A stretch of 64,000 bases of DNA from Gracilaria domingensis (Eukaryota > Rhodophyta > Florideophyceae > Gracilariales > Gracilariaceae): contig VCMS01000089.1 in NCBI GenBank assembly GCA_022539475.1, positions 124,001-188,000 of the forward strand, given 5' to 3'. Positions 55,071 to 64,000 of this stretch are shown one piece after another. The notes under the pieces were generated by a model, which worked only from the letters and a program-made list of their open reading frames with translations, was not told where the DNA came from and ran no database searches. The translations under genes and the position numbers were made by a program. How positions within the stretch are numbered: the stretch's first letter is position 1; each line of letters starts with the position of its first letter.

Positions 55071-56885
55071 TTAGATACGGTAAACTGATCCGTCAAACAA
55101 CGGCACACTCATCGAAAAGTTCTCACCATACGTAAGCTTCTGCTCCTCCAGCACCCCGATAGCAATCTTCTCCCCAATCTCAATCGACTCGCGGTAGTCG
55201 CTGAAGTAATGCACGCCCGCCCAATTGCGTCCAATGCAGATGTTAGAGCAAACCTTATTCAGCTCCCCTTCCACTGTCAACGCCTTGTTCCCGTACTTCT
55301 CAATTTCGTTCACCAGTTCAGACCCGTCCTCGTTCGCCACGAACGCAAATGGCACCATTTTGCCCTCATCATCCTTCATGCGCAGTTCATATCCATGGTC
55401 GAAAAACGCCTTCAGCACGGTCACGCACGCCCCGGCCACCGTCGCGTGTCCCGCCCCGTAGCTAGGATGCATCGGACTGCCCTCCGGGAATGCCATCGGC
55501 ATCAACATAGTTCGCCCTGCGCCCTTGTCGTCATTTCGCGGTACTCCATTGTCCGACTTTTCGTTCTGCTTCTTGTTGTGCTTTCTCACCGTCTTCACCA
55601 GAGATTCGTCCAGCTGCTCGCACAGGTTCTGCACCCCGCTAAACAAGTCGCTCGCAGGGTCTTCAAGGAATCGCTCTATCAGACCGCCTACAGCCTCCGG
55701 ACGCAGACGACGGTGAACGTTGAACTTTTGGAATCGCACCGCCTTGAGCGCGCGAGTGGCCACTTCGGTCACCAGCGACAGTATGTGCGGCGCGCCGAAC
55801 GTGGCAAACGTCTGTTGCCTATCAACATCGTCGTCGAGCTGGAAAGGCAATCCCTTATCGAACGGCACCTTCATTCCCAGCAAGATCAGACACGCGTTCA
55901 AATACGCCTGGTACAGCGCATCAAAGTGCACGTACGTAGCAAGATCACGAGGCGTAGCAATGAATCGGAACGGTACATCATTGTCGTACACCTCCCGACC
56001 ACGAACATCCGCACCGTTCTGCACGTCCATGAAAGACTGCCATGTCGTCATGAAATCGCGTCCCTTCTCCGCCACTCGCACGCGTTGATCCACTCGATGC
56101 GCACCGTATTGGATTTGACCATCGGAAATCTTGTTTCCGCCTGCGATGCCGCTGTTTCCAACCAGCAGGAACTGCGAGAGGTACGGTCCGACGTCATCTC
56201 CGCGCGTGGTGCCGCGGAACACAGTTTCGGATGTGAACGGACCACGAAGACGTCTGCGCTCAGGAACAGTCAGAGACGCAGGCACGGTGGCCCCGTGTTT
56301 CGAGAGCTCAACCCAGCGAGTCTTGTTCAGAGATTCGACTGCCTCGCACACGAGATTGTTGGTGCTGAACTCTGAGAACGAAATGTCGCGCAGTAGTGCC
56401 ATCCAGTAGCATTCAGTGATCTCAGTCACGAGTTCATCACTATCGAGAGTGGGAGCCGGTGGCATGGTGACAGACTGGGCGTCGGGGCCCTCCAGATCGA
56501 ATGTGTTTCCGGCGCCCATAGATTCCCAGGCACGCACATCGGTGCCTGGGCCGGCGATTCCGGATGTGAACCTTGGCTCCGGGATCTGCGGTCCGAGCGG
56601 AATCTCTTTGATGCTAAACTTGTCACCAGAGTCCATGGCGCGAATGAAGGTCTGGAAGTCATTCGGGTTGACGAGTACGCCAGTTTCGAGGTCGTGGGGT
56701 AAGCCCTTGGTGTAGCTTGCTATGTGCGACGGCATGCCCTGGATGGCAGAGCCATCGAACGGGATGCGGTAGCGCAACTCCTCTGCATTGGCGACGTGGA
56801 TAGGATGGGGACGACTCTTGGCGAGCAGCGCAGCCTGTTCTCTGACGCCGTAGGACTTGTTATCCCTTGAAAAGTGGGAGGCCAT
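55071..56885 (-). CDS. Vanadium-dependent bromoperoxidase (haloperoxidase)
   Basis: 604 residues from an ATG at 56885, intronless, close to the length of coralline-alga bromoperoxidases. These enzymes bind vanadate and use hydrogen peroxide to oxidise halide, giving hypohalous acid for brominated metabolites and oxidant defence. The three vanadate-binding regions are present in order: KFNVHRRLRPE (Lys387, Arg395), FPEGSPMHPSYGAGHA (His473 and the vanadate-ligand His480) and ICIGRNWAGVHY (Arg553, His559). The residue before Gly-His is Ala478, where Corallina enzymes have Ser. Ala also occurs there in some relatives as far as I recall. The C-terminus (FDGSVYRI) aligns with the family end. No obvious signal peptide is present. 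It is transcribed away from the 56900-58660 spacer and converges with the small repeat-protein gene. Confidence 0.95.
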   Translation of the reverse strand: MASHFSRDNKSYGVREQAALLAKSRPHPIHVANAEELRYRIPFDGSAIQGMPSHIASYTKGLPHDLETGVLVNPNDFQTFIRAMDSGDKFSIKEIPLGPQIPEPRFTSGIAGPGTDVRAWESMGAGNTFDLEGPDAQSVTMPPAPTLDSDELVTEITECYWMALLRDISFSEFSTNNLVCEAVESLNKTRWVELSKHGATVPASLTVPERRRLRGPFTSETVFRGTTRGDDVGPYLSQFLLVGNSGIAGGNKISDGQIQYGAHRVDQRVRVAEKGRDFMTTWQSFMDVQNGADVRGREVYDNDVPFRFIATPRDLATYVHFDALYQAYLNACLILLGMKVPFDKGLPFQLDDDVDRQQTFATFGAPHILSLVTEVATRALKAVRFQKFNVHRRLRPEAVGGLIERFLEDPASDLFSGVQNLCEQLDESLVKTVRKHNKKQNEKSDNGVPRNDDKGAGRTMLMPMAFPEGSPMHPSYGAGHATVAGACVTVLKAFFDHGYELRMKDDEGKMVPFAFVANEDGSELVNEIEKYGNKALTVEGELNKVCSNICIGRNWAGVHYFSDYRESIEIGEKIAIGVLEEQKLTYGENFSMSVPLFDGSVYRI

Positions 56886-58668
56886 GGCGAAAGCTCTGAG
56901 GAGGTGTACGGTTGTTTGGAAGGAAACAAGTGGGTGTTCGACAGCAGGGGTTGAGGATTTGGGGGACGGTGGTGGGGGCGGGGAAAGGAAGATTTAGCAA
57001 CGGCTTATGTAGCCGTAGATAGGCAGACAGATCCTCCGGCGAAGTATCCGTCGCGCGCAAACAAACAAGACGAATTTGCGGCGTGTGGAAATCACCTGGT
57101 GCCAGACAGGCACAGCCAGTGCATTACCAAGGCGGGATGAGATCTTATCTTCCCATGTGGAAGCATACGTTACAGAAAAGATGGGCGTCGCCAAGGGAGT
57201 TGGTCTCCATGATGGAAGTTATCTACGACGGAACGTTTCTGCTGCGCACTGACCTTGCCAGTGTGTGCGTGAATCAGAATGCGAGAGGATTGAGACGTAT
57301 CATATTGTTGGTATCAATGGAGTGTTCGGTATCACAACTGTGACAAAGGAAACGGCCGATTGCGAGGAACACACGTCCACCGTGATTTTTCAGGGCTGAG
57401 TCCTGCGCAGCGCATTGGACTCTACAGCGGATTTACAATACAGTTGACGGAAGGTACGATAAGGATATCTGTTCCGTCGGCGGTACACGAAGGCTACCTT
57501 TGGTACATGATGTCAATATGTAACACGAAGATCATGGTCGTCTCTGAAATGCAACAAAGGAACGATGCAGTCGTCAAGCCGGCAAGTTTCTGAAACGTAG
57601 TTTGCTGCCGAGCCGAAAGGAACTTTCAGATGCGTTACGAGGGAGCACTCAGGTAGGTCGTGCAACGTTTCTTCGTAATAGTGATCTTATTCTGTATTCC
57701 TCGAGTGCACCAGTTGGCGGCGCGATTTGCGCCGCGGCATCGCCTGACGTGGCACGATTTGCGCGGCTTCGGCGGCACAAAAGAAGCAAACAAGCGCGCC
57801 CTATCTGGCGCTGCGATTCCCATAACCGCCACCCGGTATCGCACGTTATCACGGGCAGCAAGGTGCGCCGCGCGACGCCTAGTAGGGCGCAGCAACACCC
57901 ACACAACTCTGTGCTACGATGCGAAATGGATATCATGAGGCCAGTTGCGTTCCAACCTCAGCCGCCTCACCCCGCCTGTCCGTGCTCACAAGACAGAAGC
58001 GCGACAACCGCGCTTCTGATCACCTGCAGCAGACATGCGCATATTTCTGGTCACGTTGAGGAAACCCCGGCTGTCCTAAGTTGCCAGCATAGCAAGAACA
58101 TCGCCATTATTCCTGACTAGGAGCCAGTATTGAATTTTCATGCGTACTGTTGTTCTCAGAGTCCTCTCACGCCTCAAAAAGTCCCGAGCGAAACTGTAAC
58201 TTTTGTCGATAGCTCCAGCTCAAGACAAGCGCTCTTTCACTCGAGTTTTTGGTACCATGGTTTCGACTGCGTTCACGCCTTTCACACGCTGTTCACACGC
58301 CTGTTCGCCTCAGGGGGTGTTTCGTCCTTTGTTCATTCAAAACTATCGCGAAGCAGCTCACTCATGCGTTGCCGCGCGCCCGGACATTTAACTTGAGACT
58401 CAAATATGGGAAGGGCTGTTGCAAAAGGTGTCATTTGCGACTCCAAAGTATGCGCTTCAAACTGCACTGCACAGCTTCAGATGTTATCCCCCGCTTCTCC
58501 CCTCAGAACAACAACAACAACAGATAAGTCCACTAAAGGTTAGAGCACTCCCCATATGGTCCAAACAACGACCACGGTTCAAAATGGGGTCCGCAAGCAC
58601 TATTTTTGTGAACGCATTCATATTTGCCATTTGTTTGTACAACCAGTTAGCATGTAGACGACCCGTTC
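56886..58668. other. 1.8-kb spacer between bromoperoxidase and membrane-protein gene
   Basis: Open frames exist on both strands (longest 57602-58120, plus), but they overlap each other and have Arg/Cys/Ser-rich compositions typical of GC-rich non-coding DNA. No domain, start context or splice pattern supports a gene. The bromoperoxidase promoter must lie at its left end. That region (56890-57000) is C-rich on the coding strand and lacks a TATA box. Confidence 0.5.
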
Positions 58669-59922
58669 TCAAACCTGCTCACTCCCACGTCCGTAAATGT
58701 CTCTCACGATTTGCACTTCATCTCTCGCCTCACATGCCGGACAATCACATCTTGCTCGTACTTCTCTTTCATGAGCCATACTCAGCTGGTTGATCCACGT
58801 AATCCGTAACATCGCTGCAAGAACAACCGCCGTAAGGCACCCGAACACAATTAGCAATATCGTCACAACACTTAACCCATGCTTCTCGTTCTCTCCTTCT
58901 TTGACTATAACCAATGATGTTTCGTATAAAGAAACCAGCTCTGCTTTTCCAGAATGGGAATCAAGTACTACCTGAACGTCGTATTTCCCAGGATGTACGA
59001 CACCTCTGAACAGTATGTTCTGCTCAAAACTGTTTGTAACAGACTCCTCAAAGACTGCAGGCAGTTCCATCTCGCCAAGCAGCAGTGTGAGGTTCGAATC
59101 AGTTCTGACATTGAACATATCCAGCCTGACTTCGACAGTTTCATTTTGACCAATCTCAACTTTCTGAACTCCTTTCTGATTAACTATCGCCGGTGGTGTG
59201 GGTGTCTGCGGAATGTTTATGGCAATCGCTGTTTCGAATGACTTTCCGTCAGATTCAAGGTTCTCTGCCTTGATGATCACCATAGCTGATCCCGTTCGGA
59301 ATGGACGAGGCATAATCAACATCCCTTCCTCATCCATAATCACGTCTTCTGTTTTGAGGATGTTGCTATTGGTTGTCTGTCCTTCTACTTCTAAGCTGAA
59401 TCCGGGATCAATTTCATCTGGAATGTGGACAACTGATTTGATGCGAAACGGATCGTCGTCCAAGTCTACGAACGAGGTTAAGTTGAATCCCACTCCAAAA
59501 TCGCCAGAAACAATCTGCAAACTATCTTTCAGTTTGCTAACAAATACCAGACCGTAAACTGAATGGACTTGATCTAAGGTATAGATCTTTGAATCTCCCT
59601 TCGACGTCTGCGTTGATACGGTTATCGTGTAGTTTACTTCTCCAGGAAGAAAGTCGAAAAAGAGCGTAGCAGAAATGTTAAACTTGTTGTCTGTGACTCT
59701 TTCTGTATTAATCTGGTGAGATGTTATTACATGTTTCTTCGAAGCATTCAATGTCGTTTGCATAAGTTTCTCATCGTCACTGATTTCTAACAAGTAGGTT
59801 TGGGATGATTCGGCAGATCCATACAGTAGAAGAGTCTCTGACGATCCGCTCGTGTGAGTCAGAAGGCATTCTACGCTCCCAAAGTACAGAGTAAGGAGGA
59901 ACACTAAGGCTGACAGTATCAT
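58669..59922 (-). CDS. Secreted type I membrane protein, unknown
   Basis: 417 residues, intronless. An N-terminal signal peptide (residues 1-19, hydrophobic ILSALVFLLTLYFG then SVEC) is followed by an extracellular part of about 330 residues rich in Thr, Ser, Val and Asp with a beta-sheet look. It has several N-glycosylation sequons (Asn59, 82, 97, 147, 260, 277). A single transmembrane helix (about 349-373, VVTILLIVFGCLTAVVLAAML) precedes a 44-residue cytoplasmic tail with RCDCPACEARDE. The topology suggests a cell-surface receptor, adhesion or wall-linked protein. The tail Cys cluster could bind a metal or be lipidated. I recognise no domain. It lies upstream of the bromoperoxidase on the same strand, separated by 1.8 kb, so an operon-like unit is not implied. 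Confidence 0.8.
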   Translation of the reverse strand: MILSALVFLLTLYFGSVECLLTHTSGSSETLLLYGSAESSQTYLLEISDDEKLMQTTLNASKKHVITSHQINTERVTDNKFNISATLFFDFLPGEVNYTITVSTQTSKGDSKIYTLDQVHSVYGLVFVSKLKDSLQIVSGDFGVGFNLTSFVDLDDDPFRIKSVVHIPDEIDPGFSLEVEGQTTNSNILKTEDVIMDEEGMLIMPRPFRTGSAMVIIKAENLESDGKSFETAIAINIPQTPTPPAIVNQKGVQKVEIGQNETVEVRLDMFNVRTDSNLTLLLGEMELPAVFEESVTNSFEQNILFRGVVHPGKYDVQVVLDSHSGKAELVSLYETSLVIVKEGENEKHGLSVVTILLIVFGCLTAVVLAAMLRITWINQLSMAHEREVRARCDCPACEARDEVQIVRDIYGRGSEQV

Positions 59923-60865
59923 TATTTTCGTCGACGAAGAGTTTGTAACAGAGGAAGAAGAAGACGAAGAAGCAAGAGCAATGGCAGAGCAAAAGAGGAG
60001 ACTATCCCGCTCACCATGTTTGCAACGTTATCTTTTATATGTGAGCCGTACAATGGTACAGATGTCGTCCGGGATTTTGCGACATCACTCATCTGACCAT
60101 GTATCTAGAAGCAGAAGAAGAGTGAGTTTGAACGGTGGTCCAAAGAAGTTTGGAAACAAAACGAAAATAGGACGAAAGCTTCTTTGAACGGTCGCAAGTT
60201 GGAAAATTGAAGGTATTTGAAGCACAATCTCGCTCCTCGAAACGTATAACATGGTTGATATTGTGTGTATCCCTATTAGGCAACTGGGACCAAATTCCTG
60301 CGAGAAAGGTCATGCGCTTTCGGTGCAGCACGAGTGTACGAATTAGCTAGTGATAGCTCATTAGTACTACTAATGAGCCATCACTAGCTAATTCATCCAG
60401 CCCCCAAATAATGTCTCCGATGTATCTACGACCGTTTGGATATAGAGAGCAATCATAATAATTAACTGTACACAGAACCCTCTTGGGCTAAGGAAGCTCA
60501 ACGTTGATAATCTCCTTGGACTGATAGAATGGCGATGAAAGACAAGAACTCTTGACAAATTCTAGCATTTTTCGCGAAGCAAAAGCCCTGGTTTTCACGA
60601 ATGCTTCAGATCGGTGTTTGCTCTTCCCGGTTATAATGACGAAGTTAAAGACTGCTTGAGGAGTCATAGAACAAATCTTGATGAGCGTTTTGTCCAGTTG
60701 GATAACAAACTTATTGTTACTGTCTCTAGCTAGTGTGCATCTCGTCCGACCTAAAACGAGTTCTCAATGTCGAGTTTCTATTTTTCTCTCTTCCCTCATA
60801 GTGCAAGTTAGAGACGGTTACATATGGATATGTTGTACACATAGTGCGTTGGGGTTCTTGCTATT
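59923..60865. other. Intergenic spacer with hairpin
   Basis: The 943-bp gap between two minus-strand genes holds the promoter of the membrane-protein gene at its left end and the 3' end of the lyase gene at its right. The only notable structure is the near-perfect inverted repeat at 60340-60394. No gene is seen. Confidence 0.55.
60340..60394. repeat. Near-perfect 55-bp palindrome
   Basis: Two 27-bp arms (60340-60366 and 60368-60394) are reverse complements except for one position, with a single C between them. The arms start GAATTAGCTAGTGAT. It could extrude as a cruciform or fold into a hairpin RNA if transcribed. It is about 470 bp beyond the lyase stop codon and about 420 bp upstream of the membrane-protein gene. 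Confidence 0.85.
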
Positions 60866-63826
60866 CTAGCGAAGGGAACTACCTCTGCGGCGGCGGAGCC
60901 TGTAGCGCGCTTCTACGATGGATAGAAGCCCGTCGATACTCTCCACAGCAATCCGCACGTTGTAAATAAGCCCTCCTTTCAATTGTCCGCGCCATTCTTG
61001 ACGACCACTCGCTTTAGAGCAAGGTCTTCCGGAACCAGGCACTTCTTTGCACTCTTTAGATTCACAAAAGAATACGCGTATTCGGGTTCGCGCCGAAGTT
61101 CTATGGCCGCAAGTTGAAATCACGTCGTCCATCCCACTGCGGGACTCTGCCCTTACTTTTATGTTTGCTTCAAATGTTTGTGGACCACTCAACACTGGTT
61201 TCATCGACGTGGCATTAAGCACGGCGAAGCCACCGTTGTAGAGGAGTCCAGGCGACGTTTGTGTTGCACGGTGGATACCTTCGCCATGGCCAGCGTGCAA
61301 GAACTCAGATTTCTCTCCATGCTGAACGACGACGCCTTCTTTTAGCAACCGCATTTTGAGGGTAGGAAGGCCGTGAGCGGCGATACCAGTCCATATACGA
61401 ATGGGTCTTCGAGCTTCAGCAGACACGATAACTCGGATCCTTGCACCAACATTTTCTGTCCTGGCACGGAGGGGAACGTGCGACATTATATGGACCACTG
61501 CTTTGCCATGTTTTGGGCTCATGAGAGTCAGAGCGCATTGTGGCTCGTATGGATTCTGACTACATGAAAGGTTGAAAACTATCGTTCCATTGGAGAGCGC
61601 GAGATAGCTCTCAACGAGATGTGAACCTCTTCCAGGATTCACATAATCACTAATGATCAAAGCGCCATATGAAGCACCCAGAGCGGCTTTTAAGTCACTT
61701 GCACGTCCATCAAGAAGGCAAATGCTTCTTATAACGCTCTGAGCTTCCTCTGCGCGAGTCTTCCTCTTCCAGATTCGTTTTACAAAGTTAGCTGCCATCG
61801 AAAGATTGGAAAAGGGTACGTACGTCTCTTTTCGCGAAAAGCGCACCGCCGTTCGGTATGCTGCCTTCGTGGTGCGGTCGAACATGGTGTTGTATCGCAG
61901 TTGTTCTTTCTCTCCGCGAGCCCATTGTGTGTTGTACGCATACGTCAAGTCTGCGACTGCGATCAATGCGCCGTTCCTCGATTCAATTCGAAGTAGTTTC
62001 GCAGGGGGGGCAATGTCCTCTTGGGCGACACCATCTATATGCAGCAAAGACTTTTCTCGTGAATGTTCCCCAAAGCTTTGAAACCATGTGTGACCTCCAA
62101 CAGCAAAAAGGAAATCACCGTGGCCTCCAGCGTCGCGACCATCCAGCACAGTATCGCTGCGAATGTCAAACTGCACATAGGCATGGAGACTTCCGAGACC
62201 TGTCCTCGCCACGAGAAGGCCACGATGAGGGAAGTATGCTTTCAGAGGGAAGTGTCTGAGTGCTGAAGCAGGTAGAATTCCGTAGTTGTGCTTAAAGGGC
62301 ACAGGCTCGCGAGCTAGAAATAGTAGCTGGCTGACAGAACGCCATCCTAACTTGGAACAAGATCTAGGCCTTAGCTGGCCTATTCTCTGGCGCCACATAA
62401 TGGATACAAATTCGCTTGCAGGAAAAAGAAAGTTAAATAGAGCCACAAAGGTGTTGTGAGTTGCTTCAGAAGACTCGTCCGGAAGTCTACCGCATTCCCA
62501 GGGCTCCATTATCTGAGATGAAAAATGGACGAGGTTGCGAAACCTTGGCGTGTCCAAAAGGTTGAGACCTCTTCTTTGAGCAGCAATGAGAGCAAGTGAT
62601 CCTTCTCGAAGCCCATTTGTGTAAAAGCCACCACCCTGAACCGTGGACCCATCCGGATATACAGCTTGTTGCATAAAAGTTTTAAGGAGCGTGAGAAAGC
62701 GATAACTGAGCTCAGAATTGAATCCCTCTGCATTGTTCTTGCGCAGAACGTCAGTAGTATACGCGTCGAAGTCGGATTCCCCCTCTATCGCCAAGTTAGT
62801 GAGAAAGAGATTAGAATGATACATAGCGTTAACGTCGACAATCCTGTGTGGTTCTGAAAAGACGTCTGGACAGTGTTGTGATGACACTGGGCAGATTCCC
62901 CAGGAGAATCTATTCATGACCAACATTGCTATAGCAGAACGAGTAGTTCTCTGTTCTGCCACAGACATTTTGCTTTGAAGAACATCGTATGCCAAAGCTA
63001 GAGACGCACCAGCTGTATAGTCATCATTGCGAATTTTCCAGGGGATGCGCGTATTCCACAAGAAACTCCTAGAGCGATCATGAACAACAAACGGGCAACT
63101 TGGACTGCAGTGGTAAAGGCGGTGAGCAAGCAGGACCTTTGACCAGGCAACAATTGCTTGCACGCATGTTCTGGTGTTATACACTGGTAAAAAATCCTGG
63201 TTTACCTCTTCACTCACCCCAGTCCAGAACGCACACAATAGCAACGAAGGCGCCAGAGTTGAGTTCATGATCTCTACCGTGTTTGACAGGATCTGTAAAC
63301 GATTTCGGTAGACCTCGAATTCCGCCCCATTCGACTGGGGTCTTCCATCGTACACAGAAGTTGAACCGTTCCTTTCAAGTTCTGCCAAATGCGCAATGAT
63401 CTGCGACAGAGGGCCCTGCCACACTGTCTGACGCTCAAAGTACGTACTCCAGGTTCCCTCATTTCCGTGACGGCGACTTTCTGCGTGGTGCATCAGCAAG
63501 TCGTGCCATTGCGTCTTTCCGAAGATGACGCGAGGATGCACGTATGGTCGAAACTCGTTTGGATGCGCAGCTATTGATCGGAAGGCGCCGAAGAGCTGCG
63601 ACGGGGCAGGATTACTGTCTGAAAATTGTGGCAACGAAATGTTCTTAAATCTGGCCACTACAGCTTGTTGCAGAAGAATTTCGAGGCGCTGTTGCTCTGT
63701 TTGTCTGCTGTAGTATGACCGCGTTTGTTCACTTGCTCTACAAACGTGAGCAAGTGGGAGCGATGAGACCGCCGTCAGGCAGCAGATATACAAAGCAAAA
63801 GCAAATAGCGACATACAACGGGGCAT
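60866..63826 (-). CDS. Secreted heparinase II/III-like polysaccharide lyase candidate
   Basis: The open frame reaches back to an ATG at 63895 (1009 residues). I prefer the ATG at 63826 (residue 24 of the longer form, giving 986 residues) because it starts directly at a signal peptide, MPRCMSLFAFALYICCLTAV. In longer-form numbering, a helical toroid-like region follows (about 120-500) with DVNAMYHSNLFLTNLAIEG and VYPDGSTVQGGGFYTNG, the latter matching the family's P-D-G-s...Y block. A beta-sandwich follows (about 550-900), opened by RTGLGSLHAYVQFD and containing DGRDAGGHGDFLFAVGG and SLLHIDGVAQ, the heparinase II/III-like signature with His and the H-x-D-G turn. Such lyases cleave uronic-acid polysaccharides by beta-elimination. 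The substrate here is unknown, with acidic wall or matrix glycans likely. An Arg-rich C-terminus (RRRRGSS) is unusual. Confidence 0.72.
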   Translation of the reverse strand: MPRCMSLFAFALYICCLTAVSSLPLAHVCRASEQTRSYYSRQTEQQRLEILLQQAVVARFKNISLPQFSDSNPAPSQLFGAFRSIAAHPNEFRPYVHPRVIFGKTQWHDLLMHHAESRRHGNEGTWSTYFERQTVWQGPLSQIIAHLAELERNGSTSVYDGRPQSNGAEFEVYRNRLQILSNTVEIMNSTLAPSLLLCAFWTGVSEEVNQDFLPVYNTRTCVQAIVAWSKVLLAHRLYHCSPSCPFVVHDRSRSFLWNTRIPWKIRNDDYTAGASLALAYDVLQSKMSVAEQRTTRSAIAMLVMNRFSWGICPVSSQHCPDVFSEPHRIVDVNAMYHSNLFLTNLAIEGESDFDAYTTDVLRKNNAEGFNSELSYRFLTLLKTFMQQAVYPDGSTVQGGGFYTNGLREGSLALIAAQRRGLNLLDTPRFRNLVHFSSQIMEPWECGRLPDESSEATHNTFVALFNFLFPASEFVSIMWRQRIGQLRPRSCSKLGWRSVSQLLFLAREPVPFKHNYGILPASALRHFPLKAYFPHRGLLVARTGLGSLHAYVQFDIRSDTVLDGRDAGGHGDFLFAVGGHTWFQSFGEHSREKSLLHIDGVAQEDIAPPAKLLRIESRNGALIAVADLTYAYNTQWARGEKEQLRYNTMFDRTTKAAYRTAVRFSRKETYVPFSNLSMAANFVKRIWKRKTRAEEAQSVIRSICLLDGRASDLKAALGASYGALIISDYVNPGRGSHLVESYLALSNGTIVFNLSCSQNPYEPQCALTLMSPKHGKAVVHIMSHVPLRARTENVGARIRVIVSAEARRPIRIWTGIAAHGLPTLKMRLLKEGVVVQHGEKSEFLHAGHGEGIHRATQTSPGLLYNGGFAVLNATSMKPVLSGPQTFEANIKVRAESRSGMDDVISTCGHRTSARTRIRVFFCESKECKEVPGSGRPCSKASGRQEWRGQLKGGLIYNVRIAVESIDGLLSIVEARYRLRRRRGSSLR

Positions 63827-64000
63827 TTGGCAAGAACGTGAGCAAACAAGAAGCGGGGATGAAGCATCGCCATAGACTCTCGCGTTGACAATCAAAGCAG
63901 AGTGAAGTTTGGATTGGCATTAGTTTGGCTTCGATGTGCCAACGGTTTTGCCGGGGAGCAATATGCTCCGAGGAAATGCACATCTCCCAGGAAGGGTGAA
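63827..64000. other. Upstream region of the lyase gene
   Basis: This would hold the promoter on the minus strand. No TATA box is evident. The reading frame stays open to an earlier ATG at 63895, so the true start could be 69 bases upstream of the one chosen. Confidence 0.4.

Noticed and set aside
55209-56375. 388-codon plus-strand open frame
   Set aside because: It is exactly antisense to the bromoperoxidase coding region, with a composition (Arg, His, Gln, Val rich) typical of shadow frames.
57602-58120. 172-codon plus-strand open frame in the bromoperoxidase spacer
   Set aside because: Competing frames of similar length exist on the opposite strand, the composition is low-information, and no domain or promoter is seen.

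Overview
This window reads as nuclear DNA of a multicellular red alga, most likely a florideophyte such as Chondrus crispus or a relative. The main reasons are an algal-type vanadium bromoperoxidase without introns, other long uninterrupted genes, a balanced base composition, and the sharp division between a compact gene island and a long stretch of nested repeats. The species is inferred and cannot be proven from this sequence.

Positions 1 to about 52,800 are almost wholly transposable-element fossils, and I recognise no host gene there. From left to right: the 3' part of a Ty3/gypsy chromovirus (1-4789) with an extra ORF after the chromodomain and heat-shock-element-like motifs in its LTR; a DIRS-like tyrosine-recombinase retroelement on the minus strand (about 4840-8735); unrecognised decayed coding sequence (8736-13260); three copies of an unusual repeat made of degenerate 11-bp units that flip orientation at mid-point (13255-13685, 15632-16067, 17238-17665); a decayed pogo-like transposase (18270-19864); and a set of 840-895-bp solo-LTR-like elements, four of which are flanked by short direct repeats.

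A 9.3-kb segment (23198-32524) is repeated head-to-tail at 32525-42142, with only about fifteen scattered small differences plus one error-rich 0.3-kb stutter. Each copy carries a solo LTR, a pogo-like fossil, and a second DDE transposase split by another solo LTR. A Ty1/copia element with both LTRs and an ACAGG target duplication follows (42682-49104), and then a hAT transposase cut by a solo LTR (49410-52490).

From about 53,900 the sequence becomes a gene island with four well-supported host genes. These are a small repeat-bearing acidic/basic protein with TATA box and polyA signal (54190-54648, plus), a vanadium bromoperoxidase (55071-56885, minus), a secreted type I membrane protein of unknown role (58669-59922, minus) and a secreted heparinase II/III-like polysaccharide lyase (60866-63826, minus). 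Two of these fit algal extracellular chemistry (halogenation, and turnover of acidic matrix polysaccharide), but nothing in the sequence shows that they form one pathway.
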